From contig CABVRZ010000043.1 in NCBI GenBank assembly GCA_902500775.1, positions 1 to 35,971 on the forward strand: a stretch of DNA of 35,971 nt, read 5' to 3'. The position numbers and the translations under genes are program-made. This stretch comes from an uncultured Nitrospira sp. GTDB lineage: Bacteria > Nitrospirota > Nitrospiria > Nitrospirales > Nitrospiraceae. How positions within the stretch are numbered: position 1 is the first letter of the stretch; each line of letters starts with the position of its first letter. Shown piece after piece: positions 17,061 to 25,409 of the stretch. The notes beneath the pieces were generated by a model. It had not been told where the DNA came from, searched no databases, and was given only the letters and a program-made list of their open reading frames with translations.

Positions 17061-17342
17061 ATGCACGACATGGAAATCATCACTATCTGGTTTTGGTCGG
17101 TCAGTGCCGGAGTCCTCCTGATGCTCCTGATGACACAGCTGGCCACAGCACCAGGCCGCAGGAACCACGTGCACAACGCAGCGACCGCTCAACTCTCGCA
17201 GAACGCGGGCGACGAACAAATAGATGTGCTGGTGCGGACAGACCAGGAACCGGCCCTCACGCTCGTGTCGACCTCATGGGCAAGGGATATGCCTCGTACC
17301 GTCCCAGACCACAGAGCACGCGATCAGGACCAGGCCGCCTGA
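17061..17342 (+). CDS. Small single-span membrane protein (hypothetical)
   Basis: This 93-residue reading frame has one hydrophobic segment (about residues 6-27, IITIWFWSVSAGVLLMLLMTQL) followed by a polar tail without recognisable motif. AGAAGGGA lies about 9 bases upstream of the ATG. It lies between the sigma-54 promoter and the first RTX gene, so it would be in the same transcript. I do not recognise a family. The frame is supported by the ribosome binding site and the clean transmembrane segment only; it may not be a real gene, since competing frames cover the same region. Confidence 0.4.
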   Translation: MHDMEIITIWFWSVSAGVLLMLLMTQLATAPGRRNHVHNAATAQLSQNAGDEQIDVLVRTDQEPALTLVSTSWARDMPRTVPDHRARDQDQAA

Positions 17343-17465
17343 CGCACACGTACCGAGACAGGGCACCGAGGGAAGGAACGAGCAGCAGGACACAGCAAAC
17401 TAGGAATGCATCATGAGGGAGCCTGAGGCCTCGACAGAGGCAGCTCCATCGCAACAACCATATAC

Positions 17466-17489
17466 CCGGGCCTGGATGAGCTGGCCTGG
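17466..17489 (+). promoter_or_regulatory. Leader hairpin of RTX gene 1
   Basis: CCGGGCC and GGCCTGG pair with one G-U wobble around a 10-base loop (TGGATGAGCT). The hairpin ends exactly 14 bases before the AAAGGAG ribosome binding site of the gene at 17519. A matching hairpin at the same distance precedes the second RTX gene, so it is probably a functional RNA element (mRNA stability or translation control). Confidence 0.5.
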
Positions 17490-17518
17490 AATACAAGATA
17501 CATAAAGGAGATTCCATC

Positions 17519-19315
17519 ATGGCAAATATCATTGGCACCAATAGCAACAATACCCTCAATGGCACCGCCAGTGCGGACACCCTCATCGGCCGGGCTGGCA
17601 ACGATACGTTGAACGGCTCGGGCGGAAATGACCGGCTGAACGGAGGCGTCGGCACCGACATCCTGAACGGCAGCACCGGCATCGACACCGCCGACTACAG
17701 CAACCTCGTCATCAACGGGACAACGTACACTGGCGCCACCGCCGGCGTGACCGTCAACCTTGGGCTGACAAGCGCCCAGAACACCGGCGGCGCGGGGACC
17801 GATACGCTCAAGAGTATTGAGAACCTCATCGGGACGAGTTTCGCCGATCGCCTCACGGGCAATAGTGGGAACAACGTGCTGTCCGGTCTGGCGGGCAACG
17901 ATACGTTACTCGGCGGCGGTGGCAACGACCGATTAAACGGAGGGGCAGGCGATGACCGATTGGATGGCGGCACCGGCAACGACACGGCTGACTACAGCAC
18001 CGCGACGGCTGGGATTCAGGCTCGTCTCGGCTTGATCTTCTCGCAAGATACCGTCGGAGCCGGGGTTGACACCTTTGCGAGTATCGAGGACCTGATCGGC
18101 TCGAACTTCGCCGACCGACTTGGTGGTGATCAGGGAAACAATAGGCTCACCGGCCTGGGTGGTAACGACGTCATCCTGGCGGGCGATGGCGACGACACCC
18201 TCAACGGAGGAGATGGCATCGATCAGCTCTTTGGCGACTACGGAAGCGATACCTTGGCTGGTGGAAGTGGTCTGGACCATCTCGAGGGATGGGAGGGGGA
18301 CGATCGACTGGACGGAGGCACGGGGGCCGACGTCATGTATGGCGGCAACGGAGATGATACCTATGTCGTCGACCACGTGGGCGATGTGGCAGCAGAGGTA
18401 ATTGGCGTGGTGTCCTATGATGGGGTTGACGAGGTGCAGTCATCCGTGACCCATACGCTGGGCTTCGAAATCGAGTACCTCACCCTGACCGGCACAGCGG
18501 CCATCAATGGGACGGGCAACGAGCTGAACAATCGGATGATTGGGAATGCGGCCAACAACGTGCTCACTGGGCTGGGGGGCGACGACTTTATAGACGGCGG
18601 TGCTGGGGCAGACCGCATGGTTGGCGGAGACGGAAACGATAAATATATCGTGGACCAGGTGGGCGATGTGGTGGTGGAAGCCCGTGACGATGCGGCCGGC
18701 GGAATTGACAGAGTGCAATCGTCCGTGAGCTATACGCTGGGCTTCGAGATTGAGGATCTCTACTTGGCCGGCACGGCTGCCATCAATGGTACGGGCAACA
18801 CAAAGAGCAATGTCCTCGTAGGCAATACCACCAACAACGTACTCTCTGGTCTGGATGGTTCTGATTTCATCTTCGGCTATGAGGGCAATGACCAGCTCAG
18901 CGGTGGCAACGGCGATGACCGGCTCAACGGCGGCAACGGCAATGATTCTCTGGGAGGTGCGCTCGGAGCCGATCTTCTGAGCGGCGGTTTGGGGAACGAT
19001 AAGTTCATTTATAAAAAGATCAGCGATAGCCCGTCGGGCACAGACCTGGATGCCATCCTCGACTTCACGGGAAACGACGCGGGGATCGGGGACGTGATTG
19101 ACCTGAAATCTCTCGACACTAATATTGAGTTAGCCGGTAACCAGGACTTCACCTACATTGGCAGCACAGCCTTTACGGCGGCTGGCCAACTCCGCTATGC
19201 CGGCGGGCTCTTGCAGGGCAACACCGATGCAGATGCGGCAGCGGAGTTTGAAATTGAGCTGGTCGGGGCTCCGGCCCTCACCGTGGGAGGAGCAGGCACG
19301 GACATCTTGTTGTAA
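17519..19315 (+). CDS. RTX calcium-binding repeat protein 1
   Basis: This 598-residue acidic, cysteine-free protein is built almost wholly of RTX nonapeptides of the GGxGxDxLx type (GRAGNDTLNG, GGGGNDRLNG, GGNGDDTYVVD). Blocks of the type ADYSTATAGIQARLGL and two copies of a VDxVGDV...SSVxxTLGFEIE...LxGTAAINGTGN module (about residues 285-350 and 380-440) separate the repeats. The last 110 residues (ILDFTGND, TYIGSTAFTAAGQLRYAGGL, EIELVGAPALTVGGAGTDILL) resemble the serralysin C-terminal domain and uncleaved type I secretion signals. It is probably exported by a type I system and folds on calcium outside; no enzymatic domain or exporter gene is in the window. AAAGGAG lies 8 bases before the ATG. 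Confidence 0.92.
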   Translation: MANIIGTNSNNTLNGTASADTLIGRAGNDTLNGSGGNDRLNGGVGTDILNGSTGIDTADYSNLVINGTTYTGATAGVTVNLGLTSAQNTGGAGTDTLKSIENLIGTSFADRLTGNSGNNVLSGLAGNDTLLGGGGNDRLNGGAGDDRLDGGTGNDTADYSTATAGIQARLGLIFSQDTVGAGVDTFASIEDLIGSNFADRLGGDQGNNRLTGLGGNDVILAGDGDDTLNGGDGIDQLFGDYGSDTLAGGSGLDHLEGWEGDDRLDGGTGADVMYGGNGDDTYVVDHVGDVAAEVIGVVSYDGVDEVQSSVTHTLGFEIEYLTLTGTAAINGTGNELNNRMIGNAANNVLTGLGGDDFIDGGAGADRMVGGDGNDKYIVDQVGDVVVEARDDAAGGIDRVQSSVSYTLGFEIEDLYLAGTAAINGTGNTKSNVLVGNTTNNVLSGLDGSDFIFGYEGNDQLSGGNGDDRLNGGNGNDSLGGALGADLLSGGLGNDKFIYKKISDSPSGTDLDAILDFTGNDAGIGDVIDLKSLDTNIELAGNQDFTYIGSTAFTAAGQLRYAGGLLQGNTDADAAAEFEIELVGAPALTVGGAGTDILL

Positions 19316-19406
19316 AGAGAACGGGGCTTCACCCAGAGAACTGACCCTGAATCGAAAGACATGGAGCGACCTCCACGTGAGCCTCCCCCGTAACCAAGAT
19401 GAATAC

Positions 19407-19430
19407 CCGGGCCGGCGTGAGTCGGCCAGG
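19407..19430 (+). promoter_or_regulatory. Leader hairpin of RTX gene 2
   Basis: CCGGGCCG and CGGCCAGG pair with one mismatch around an 8-base loop (GCGTGAGT). As for RTX gene 1, the stem ends 14 bases before the AAAGGA ribosome binding site. The stem bases and distance are kept while the loop and flanks have drifted, which favours a conserved RNA structure. Confidence 0.5.
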
Positions 19431-19459
19431 CACACAACAGCGATAAAGGACATTCCATC

Positions 19460-20950
19460 ATGGCAAATATCATTGGCACCAACAGCAACAATACCCTCAA
19501 TGGCACCGCCAGTGCGGACACCCTCATCGGCCGGGCTGGCAACGATACCTTGAATGGCTCGGGCGGTAATGACCGTCTGAATGGGGGCACCGGCACCGAC
19601 ATCCTGAACGGCGGCACCGGCATCGACACGGCTGACTACAGCAACGTGGTGCTCAACGGCACGACGTATATCGGCGCCACCGCTGGCGTGACCGTCAACC
19701 TTGGCCTGACAAGCGCCCAGAACACCGGCGGCTCGGGGATCGATACGCTCAAGAGTATTGAGAACCTCATCGGGACGAATTTCGCCGACCGCCTCACCGG
19801 CAACAGTGCGAACACCGTGCTCTCCGGCTTGGCGGGCAACGATACATTACTCGGTGGCGGAGGTAACGACCGATTGATCGGAGGAGCTGGCAACGACCGT
19901 TTAGATGGGGGCACCGGCCTCGACACGGCTGACTACAGCACGGCCACGGCTGGAGTTGAGGCCATTCTCGACGTGTTCTTCTCACAGAACACCGTCGGCG
20001 CGGGTGTTGACACCCTCGTGAGTATCGAGAACCTCATCGGCTCGAACTTTGCCGATCGCCTCGAGGGTGATGAGGGCCACAATGTGCTCTCCGGGTTGAG
20101 GGGAAATGACCTCTTAGTCGGAGGTGACGGCAACGACACTCTCAACGGAGGGGATGGCACCGATCTGCTCTTTGGCGACTACGGGAACGATACCGTGGCT
20201 GGTGGAAGTGGTCTGGATCATCTCGAGGGATCAGAGGGGGACGACCGGTTGGACGGAGGCACGGGGGCTGACGTCATGCGTGGGGGTAATGGGAATGATA
20301 CCTATCTCGTCGACCATGTGGGCGATGTGGTGGCGGAGTTGGTTGGCCCCGTGTTATTTGACGGATATGACAGAGTGGAGTCATCCGTGACCCATACGCT
20401 GGGATTCGGAATCGAGTCCCTCGCCCTGACCGGCACCGCAGCCATCAATGGGACGGGCAACACGGAGGATAATGTCCTCAGCGGCACAAACACCAACAAC
20501 GTGCTCTCGGGACAGGAGGGTGACGACGCGCTCTACGGTATCATAGGCAATGACCAGCTGTTCGGTGGAAGCGGGGATGACCGATTGATCGGGGGAGCTG
20601 GGGCGGACATTATGGATGGCGGCGCGGGGAACGATCGCTTTATTTATGGCTCGTTCAGCGAACGTCTCGACGGAACAGATCGGGATACCATCCTCGACTT
20701 CATTGGAGCGGGGGCGGGGATCGGAGACCAGATCAATCTAGGGGCTATAGATGCCAATAGCCTGGTGGCCGGGGACCAAGCCTTTACCTACATTGGCAGC
20801 GCGTCCTTTTCGACAGCAGGTCAGCTCCGCTATGCCGGAGGGCTTTTACAAGGCGATGTCGATGGGAATGGGGTGGCGGACATCGAGATTCAGCTGATCG
20901 GGGCTCCGGCCCTCACCGTTGGGGGTGCAGGCACTGACATCATTCTGTAA
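19460..20950 (+). CDS. RTX calcium-binding repeat protein 2
   Basis: This is a tandem paralogue of RTX protein 1 with a nearly identical start (MANIIGTNSNNTLNGTASAD) and the same order of blocks. It is 496 residues long because one of the two roughly 100-residue modules (VDHVGDV...TLGFGIE...INGTGN) is absent. The C-terminal secretion-type domain is kept (ILDFIGAGAGIGDQINLG, TYIGSASFSTAGQLRYAGGL, ALTVGGAGTDIIL). The gap to RTX gene 1 is 144 bases and repeats the leader hairpin and ribosome binding site of the first gene. No separate promoter is obvious, so it is probably read through from the sigma-54 promoter. Role as for RTX 1: a secreted or surface calcium-binding protein. Confidence 0.92.
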   Translation: MANIIGTNSNNTLNGTASADTLIGRAGNDTLNGSGGNDRLNGGTGTDILNGGTGIDTADYSNVVLNGTTYIGATAGVTVNLGLTSAQNTGGSGIDTLKSIENLIGTNFADRLTGNSANTVLSGLAGNDTLLGGGGNDRLIGGAGNDRLDGGTGLDTADYSTATAGVEAILDVFFSQNTVGAGVDTLVSIENLIGSNFADRLEGDEGHNVLSGLRGNDLLVGGDGNDTLNGGDGTDLLFGDYGNDTVAGGSGLDHLEGSEGDDRLDGGTGADVMRGGNGNDTYLVDHVGDVVAELVGPVLFDGYDRVESSVTHTLGFGIESLALTGTAAINGTGNTEDNVLSGTNTNNVLSGQEGDDALYGIIGNDQLFGGSGDDRLIGGAGADIMDGGAGNDRFIYGSFSERLDGTDRDTILDFIGAGAGIGDQINLGAIDANSLVAGDQAFTYIGSASFSTAGQLRYAGGLLQGDVDGNGVADIEIQLIGAPALTVGGAGTDIIL

Positions 20951-20963
20951 GGGTGAGTCCTCC

Positions 20964-20997
20964 CCGCCGGGCACTCCTGATGAGGAGTGCCCGGCGG
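20964..20997. terminator. Strong hairpin between RTX gene 2 and the sigma-54 activator gene
   Basis: CCGCCGGGCACTCCT pairs perfectly with AGGAGTGCCCGGCGG (15 bp) around a GATG loop, 13 bases after the RTX stop codon. It lies between convergent genes and can serve both directions. There is no T-run on either side, so it may act as a transcript-end stabiliser or a Rho-assisted end rather than a classical intrinsic terminator. Confidence 0.7.
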
Positions 20998-21091
20998 AGT
21001 ACGATCCAAGAATCGTCACGGCCTCGTCCTTCCTACCAGGCTGCGCACCATTGTGAGCAGGCTGCATAGTAGACCCCGGTTTCTCTCGACC

Positions 21092-22606
21092 TTACGAAAT
21101 ATTGAACTGTTTACACAGCCGAGACAGGTAGCTCGGCTGAAGTTCCAGCGCCTGGGCCGCCTTTGTTTTGCTGCCGCCGGATTGCACAAGCGCCTCCTGC
21201 ACTCGCTGGCGTTTGAACTGCTCCACCGACTCATGAAACGGCAAATCCATCAGTGGGTCCGTCCCATGCCCATGCTCATCGGGTGCTTCCTGTTCAAGGG
21301 AAAGATCGTCCACCGCAATGACGTCGCCAGGCGCCAACACAACGGCTCGCTCGATGATGTTCGCCAGCTCACGCACATTGCCGGGCCAGGCATAGTGCTG
21401 CAGCGCCTCAATAGCCTTCGGATGGATCTCCAGCTGAAGCCGCTTCGTCTCTTTGGCATAGCGGGCGACGAAGAACCTGGTCAGTGTCGGGATATCGTCC
21501 CGCCGCTCGCGGAGGGGTGGAATCACGAGGCTGATCACGTTCAGCCGAAAGAAGAGGTCGGTCCGAAACCGTCCCTCGGCAATTGCGCGTTGCAGATCTT
21601 GGTTGGTCGCCGCCAGCACATGAATGTCCACTTTGATCGGCTGCGTCCCCCCCACCCGCTCGAACTCGCGATCTTGCAGCACCCGGAGCAGCTTCGCCTG
21701 CAAAGAGGGCTTCATGTCGCCGATCTCGTCGAGAAACAAGGTCCCGCCCTGCGCGACTTCCAAGAGCCCTTTCTTCTGTTGATGGGCTCCTGTGAACGCC
21801 CCTTTTTCATGCCCGAAGAGTTCGCTCTCAAGCAGGTGGTCGGACAGCGCCACGCAATTGACCGCGACGAATGGTTTGGCGGCCCGCGGGCTCCAGTTGT
21901 GAATCGACCGGGCCAAAATTTCCTTCCCGACGCCGCTCTCGCCGAGGAGGAGGACCGTGGTGTCGCTCTGCGCCGCCCGCTTCGCCATCTCCACAACTTG
22001 CTGCATTGACGGACTCTCAACAATCAGGGTGCGGTACCGTTCTTCCACTGAGCTTTTGATGATCTGGTGTTCGTCCTGCAGTGAAGCCACCAGATTGGCG
22101 TTCCTGACTGCTACGGCGGCATAGGCACTGAACGCCGTCAACAGCTCCAGGTCGGCCTGGTCAAATTGTTTTGCCTTGGCCGTATTCAGCGTTTGCAACA
22201 CCCCAACGACCTGCTGGCGGTCAACCAGCGGTACGGCCAACACCGACCTGGTTTCAAATCCCGTCGTACGATCGACCTTCGTATAAAAACGCGGATCGTG
22301 CTGGGCATCGTTCACGATCAACCCCTGCCGATGTGTGGCAACCCAGCCGGCAATGCCTTCGCCCATATTCAAGCGCAGCTCTTTTACCTCCCCGCTCACA
22401 GGTCCCGTGGCAACCTTGAGCACCAGTTGTTGCCCGGTTTGATCGACGAGAAATAGACTACTGGCTTCGCAGGCCAGCAGTTCTTCGGCGGACTTGACGA
22501 TCAAGTTCAAGAGAGCGGGCAGATCGATCGACGAGGTGAGCAACCGGCTCACGGAAAGGAGCGCGGCCAGTTGGGCTTTCATGGACTGAAAAGGTGAATC
22601 GAGCAT
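21092..22606 (-). CDS. Sigma-54-dependent activator: GAF - AAA+ - Fis HTH
   Basis: This 504-residue enhancer-binding protein of NifA-like layout has a GAF sensor domain at about 20-170 ([34 protein letters not shown]). The AAA+ domain follows with Walker A GESGVGKE (222-229), the sigma-54 contact loop GAFTGA (269-274), Walker [13 protein letters not shown] (287-298) and [11 protein letters not shown] near 347. A Fis-type helix-turn-helix occupies the last 40 residues ([22 protein letters not shown]). There is no phosphoreceiver domain, so the input is probably a small ligand or redox signal through GAF. It converges on the RTX genes, whose sigma-54 promoter makes them a plausible target. ATG codons at 22606 and 22582 both lack a strong ribosome binding site. 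Confidence 0.93.
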   Translation of the reverse strand: MLDSPFQSMKAQLAALLSVSRLLTSSIDLPALLNLIVKSAEELLACEASSLFLVDQTGQQLVLKVATGPVSGEVKELRLNMGEGIAGWVATHRQGLIVNDAQHDPRFYTKVDRTTGFETRSVLAVPLVDRQQVVGVLQTLNTAKAKQFDQADLELLTAFSAYAAVAVRNANLVASLQDEHQIIKSSVEERYRTLIVESPSMQQVVEMAKRAAQSDTTVLLLGESGVGKEILARSIHNWSPRAAKPFVAVNCVALSDHLLESELFGHEKGAFTGAHQQKKGLLEVAQGGTLFLDEIGDMKPSLQAKLLRVLQDREFERVGGTQPIKVDIHVLAATNQDLQRAIAEGRFRTDLFFRLNVISLVIPPLRERRDDIPTLTRFFVARYAKETKRLQLEIHPKAIEALQHYAWPGNVRELANIIERAVVLAPGDVIAVDDLSLEQEAPDEHGHGTDPLMDLPFHESVEQFKRQRVQEALVQSGGSKTKAAQALELQPSYLSRLCKQFNIS

Positions 22607-22946
22607 TACGACGTTTCGGCAGCGTCATCGCAGAACAATCGAGACGACGGATCAACACCAACAAGAGCGTCGTCATCCTACGCCATAAGCCTGAAAGGAG
22701 CAAACAGCGCCACGGCGTACAAGTTCCAGGACTATTCCGAAACATCTGGGCAATGGCTAGACGACACATCGTAATCCAGACTGACGCAGCTGCACAGCAC
22801 AGTACCGGTGCGTCCATCACTGAGAAGGAAGCCGGTTCCTGGCTCAATACCTTCACCAATCCTAGACCTTTCTCGACATCCTCAAGTACCATCACGTATT
22901 ATGATGAGCGTAAGAACAAATCTCATATTTTTGAAAGAGTGACGTC
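22607..22946. other. Intergenic stretch without supported gene
   Basis: This 340-base gap is the upstream region of both the sigma-54 activator gene (minus strand) and the hicBA relic (plus strand). Reading frames crossing it show no family pattern and overlap neighbouring genes. I looked for -24/-12 promoters: a GCAA...GCCA candidate near 22697 has the wrong spacing. No convincing terminator or operator is seen. Confidence 0.5.
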
Positions 22947-23108
22947 ATGGAGCGAATTGTCAATCTCCACATAGCAAAACTTCCTGAAGGGATGTACCTC
23001 GCGACATCGGACGCCATCCAAGGCCTCGTTGCGCAAGGGCGGACGATTTAGGAAACGATCGACACCGCTCGTGATGAATTCGATTATCCCCTCATCGTCC
23101 ATGCCTGA
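22947..23108 (+). pseudogene. hicB: Broken hicB-type antitoxin gene
   Basis: The frame starts ERIVNLHIAKLPEGMYLATSD, then IQGLVAQGRTI, the usual N-terminus of HicB-like antitoxins. It then hits an in-frame TAG at 23049-23051 (codon 35). After the stop the same frame continues ETIDTARD and jumps to EFDYPLIVHA-stop, the typical C-terminal end of this family. The middle segment, about 20 residues that relatives carry between ETIxxARD and FDYPLIV, is missing. Its TGA overlaps the ATG of hicA (TGATG). GAAAGAG lies upstream as a ribosome binding site. The antitoxin is thus doubly damaged while the toxin frame is open. Confidence 0.78.
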
Positions 23109-23332
23109 TGGGACGATTGGCTAGATTCTGGTATTGTGAGATCGTTCAGCGGCTGAAAACCCTCGGATTTCAGTTCGATCGACAGGCCGCCGGCAGTCAT
23201 GAAATCTGGTTCAACCCTGCTAGTCGTCGCCACACAACCATCCCCAATCATACAGGTGATATACCCGAAGGCACGCTTCGCGCCATCCTCAAGCAGGCAA
23301 GAATAACTCCAGAGCAATTCATCGAGACCTAA
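23108..23332 (+). CDS. hicA: HicA-family toxin
   Basis: This 74-residue protein has the HicA/YcfA double-stranded-RNA-binding-like fold pattern: EIVQRLKTLGFQFDRQAAGSHEIWF with the catalytic His in GSHEIW (residue 31), then TTIPNHTGDIPEGTLRAILKQARITPEQF. HicA enzymes cleave mRNA. The ATG overlaps the stop of the hicB relic (TGATG), the normal coupled arrangement. The N-terminal GRLARFWYCEIV departs from the common GxLPGLSGKEV. With the adjacent antitoxin broken, the toxin is either weak, silenced by poor expression, or neutralised from elsewhere. Confidence 0.82.
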   Translation: MGRLARFWYCEIVQRLKTLGFQFDRQAAGSHEIWFNPASRRHTTIPNHTGDIPEGTLRAILKQARITPEQFIET

Positions 23333-23382
23333 ATGGGGGGTGGGGTTTGTCGGTAGGCTAGTTATGGAGTCCGGTTCTCGAC

Positions 23383-24216
23383 CTAGACCCACTCGATGAC
23401 GGCAATCTCAGGACGGCAGTTCAAACGAAATGGGAGAAAGGACCACCCTAGTCCTCGATTGACGTACAGCCTGTGCACACCGGACCGGTGCCAGCCCGCG
23501 ATCCGGCCATGACATCCAGGCGGAAGCCAGAAGGTCCGGACTCCCGGCACACGCCACTGCCCACCGTGGCTGTGCCCGCACAAGATCAAATCGATGGCGT
23601 GGTGCGGCTCTACTTGGTCGAGAATATTTGGTGCATGGGCCAACAGCAGCGTAAAGCGATGGTCCGCGCGAGGTGGCAGACATCGCAGATCAGCCCGGTG
23701 GAGCGAAGGATCATCGACACCGACGATCACCAGCTCTCCCTCTGCCACTGAGACGACCGCACATTGGTTCACCAGCAGGGTGACCTTGTGCCGGTCGGCC
23801 TGTTCGGCATACTCTGCTACCGGCACACCACTGTAATGATCGTGATTGCCCAGCGTCATATAGAGCGGCGCGATGGCGCGAAGACGGCCAAGAAGCCGGA
23901 ACAGATGCGGCACCCCTTCTGGTACATTGAGCAGATCTCCAGTGATCACGATCCAATCTGGCTGGAGATCGCCGACGATCCGGATGAGGCGGTCATGGCG
24001 CGGATGGTACCGGTCGAGATGCAGATCGGTGAGGTGGATGGCACGACGACCAGCAAGTATGCCATGCAGATGGGTATGTCGCGTCACCTCATAGTCGGAG
24101 AGGCCGAATTCCCACTCTGGGGCACAGCTAAACAACCGATAGAGGGGATGGCCCAGGGCATGGCCAATGGAAGATCTCAGGACATCGGGCCATGATGCTG
24201 TGCTTCGCGTGGTCAT
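23383..24216 (-). CDS. Calcineurin-like metallophosphoesterase
   Basis: The metal-binding motifs of the calcineurin-like family are in order: HLTDLHLD (Asp-x-His), VITGDLL, LGNHDHY, then LLLAHAPNI and LCGHSHGGQ. The layout resembles YaeI-type phosphodiesterases, with a C-terminal VNRGLGWSFLPFRLNCRPEIAVIE that is typical for them. I set the start at the ATG at 24216 (MTTRSTASWPDVL) because AGGAAAGGATC precedes it. The open frame continues another 40 residues upstream, but that part overlaps the divergent truD start region. Substrate unknown; YaeI relatives can act on lipid-type phosphoesters. It is divergent from truD with 37 bases between the chosen starts. Confidence 0.85.
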   Translation of the reverse strand: MTTRSTASWPDVLRSSIGHALGHPLYRLFSCAPEWEFGLSDYEVTRHTHLHGILAGRRAIHLTDLHLDRYHPRHDRLIRIVGDLQPDWIVITGDLLNVPEGVPHLFRLLGRLRAIAPLYMTLGNHDHYSGVPVAEYAEQADRHKVTLLVNQCAVVSVAEGELVIVGVDDPSLHRADLRCLPPRADHRFTLLLAHAPNILDQVEPHHAIDLILCGHSHGGQWRVPGVRTFWLPPGCHGRIAGWHRSGVHRLYVNRGLGWSFLPFRLNCRPEIAVIEWV

Positions 24217-24253
24217 TTTGATCCTTTCCTCATCGGACAAGAAAAAGTATAGC

Positions 24254-25327
24254 ATGCAGCAACAACCAGCCCATCGAACAAGCCACCGCATGGAACCACC
24301 GGCCGAGCCCTTTCTGACGAGCGACCTTCCTGGCATCGGTGGACGAATCCGTTCCGTGCCAGAGGACTTTCAGGTTGAGGAGCGGCCGCTCTATCTGCCT
24401 TGCGGGTCAGGAGAACATCTGTACGTCACCATCACGAAACGAGGCCTGTCCACACCCGACCTCGTTCGGCGGCTCTCCTCGACATTAGGAATCAAAGCGC
24501 AAGCCATCGGGGTCGCAGGCTTGAAAGACGCACGGGCCGTCACGACACAGATGATCTCCTTGCAAGGTATTGTCCCCGAACAGGTGGCTCGCCTGCCCAT
24601 TGATGAGACCCTTCTGAACGTGACCGTCCTCGGACGCCATCGTAATCGGCTCCGCACGGGTCACCATGCCGGCAATCGTTTCCGCCTAACCATTCGCGAC
24701 GTCGCCGGCCACGCCAAGGACACTGTCTCCATGATTCTTGAGCGATTGACCAGGCGCGGAATCCCCAACTACTTCGGCCCTCAACGTCAAGGGAAAGACG
24801 GCACCAATTATCAAACCGGGGCCGCCTTGCTCCACGATGCCCGGCGACGTGAAAAAATGAACCGCAATCAACGCATCTGGTATCTCAATACCTATCAGTC
24901 GTTTCTATTCAATCAAATCCTCGCCCGCCGAATCGAACAGATCGACCGAGTCTTCATCGGCGATTGGGCTATGAAATCCGAGAACGGCGCCTGCTTTCAG
25001 GTCGACGATGCCGAGCAGGAACAACCACGCGCGGATCGGTTTGAGATCAGCCCGACCGGGATTCTCTTTGGATCGCGTGTATCGTGGGCCGGCGGTGAGC
25101 CCGGTGCCATCGAAGAGGCCGTCATCGCTGAGGCCGGTGCGACGAAAGACACGCTCGTCTCCGCCGCGAAGGCTTGCGGATTCCGAGGTGAGCGCAGAGC
25201 GTTGCGTGTTCCCCTTTCAGACCTGGAGTGGGCTCTGGACGGTGACACTCTCACCATCTGCTTTCGTTTACCTCCCGGCGCCTATGCCACGAGCGTACTC
25301 AGAGAACTGATGAAGTTCTCCGGATAG
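24254..25327 (+). CDS. truD: tRNA pseudouridine(13) synthase TruD
   Basis: This is the TruD family of pseudouridine synthases, which modify U13 of tRNA. Motifs are GGRIRSVPEDFQVEERPLY at the N-terminus, catalytic GLKDARAVTTQ (Asp as nucleophile), RNRLRTGHHAGNRFRLTIR, then NYFGPQRQGKDG and RNQRIWYLNTYQSFLFNQIL, and near the end GERRALRVPLSDLEW and FRLPPGAYATSVLREL. The length (357 residues from the ATG at 24254) is normal. An ATG at 24290 (MEPPAEPF) is an alternative start; neither has a strong ribosome binding site. The frame also opens further upstream into the divergent phosphoesterase gene, which is unlikely to be used. Confidence 0.93.
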   Translation: MQQQPAHRTSHRMEPPAEPFLTSDLPGIGGRIRSVPEDFQVEERPLYLPCGSGEHLYVTITKRGLSTPDLVRRLSSTLGIKAQAIGVAGLKDARAVTTQMISLQGIVPEQVARLPIDETLLNVTVLGRHRNRLRTGHHAGNRFRLTIRDVAGHAKDTVSMILERLTRRGIPNYFGPQRQGKDGTNYQTGAALLHDARRREKMNRNQRIWYLNTYQSFLFNQILARRIEQIDRVFIGDWAMKSENGACFQVDDAEQEQPRADRFEISPTGILFGSRVSWAGGEPGAIEEAVIAEAGATKDTLVSAAKACGFRGERRALRVPLSDLEWALDGDTLTICFRLPPGAYATSVLRELMKFSG

Positions 25328-25409
25328 CGCTCCCGCGCGAACACTCTGCATTTTCTTTTTCCATCTGCCTCGAGTGGTAGAATAGGGTCACATCCCGCGA
25401 GGCGCTGTT

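Noticed and set aside
17519-20950. Dense short repeats that could suggest a CRISPR-like array
   Set aside because: They are coding RTX nonapeptide repeats in an open frame, not spaced identical repeats.
20987-22009. Long plus-strand frame of 340 codons
   Set aside because: It lies wholly antisense to the AAA+ activator gene and shows no family pattern; a shadow frame.
22690-22720. GCAA...GCCA as a minus-strand sigma-54 promoter for the activator gene
   Set aside because: Spacing between the two invariant pairs is 8, not 10 bases.
22594-22974. Plus-strand frame of 126 codons upstream of hicB
   Set aside because: Overlaps the activator start and hicB; low-complexity, basic, without recognisable pattern.
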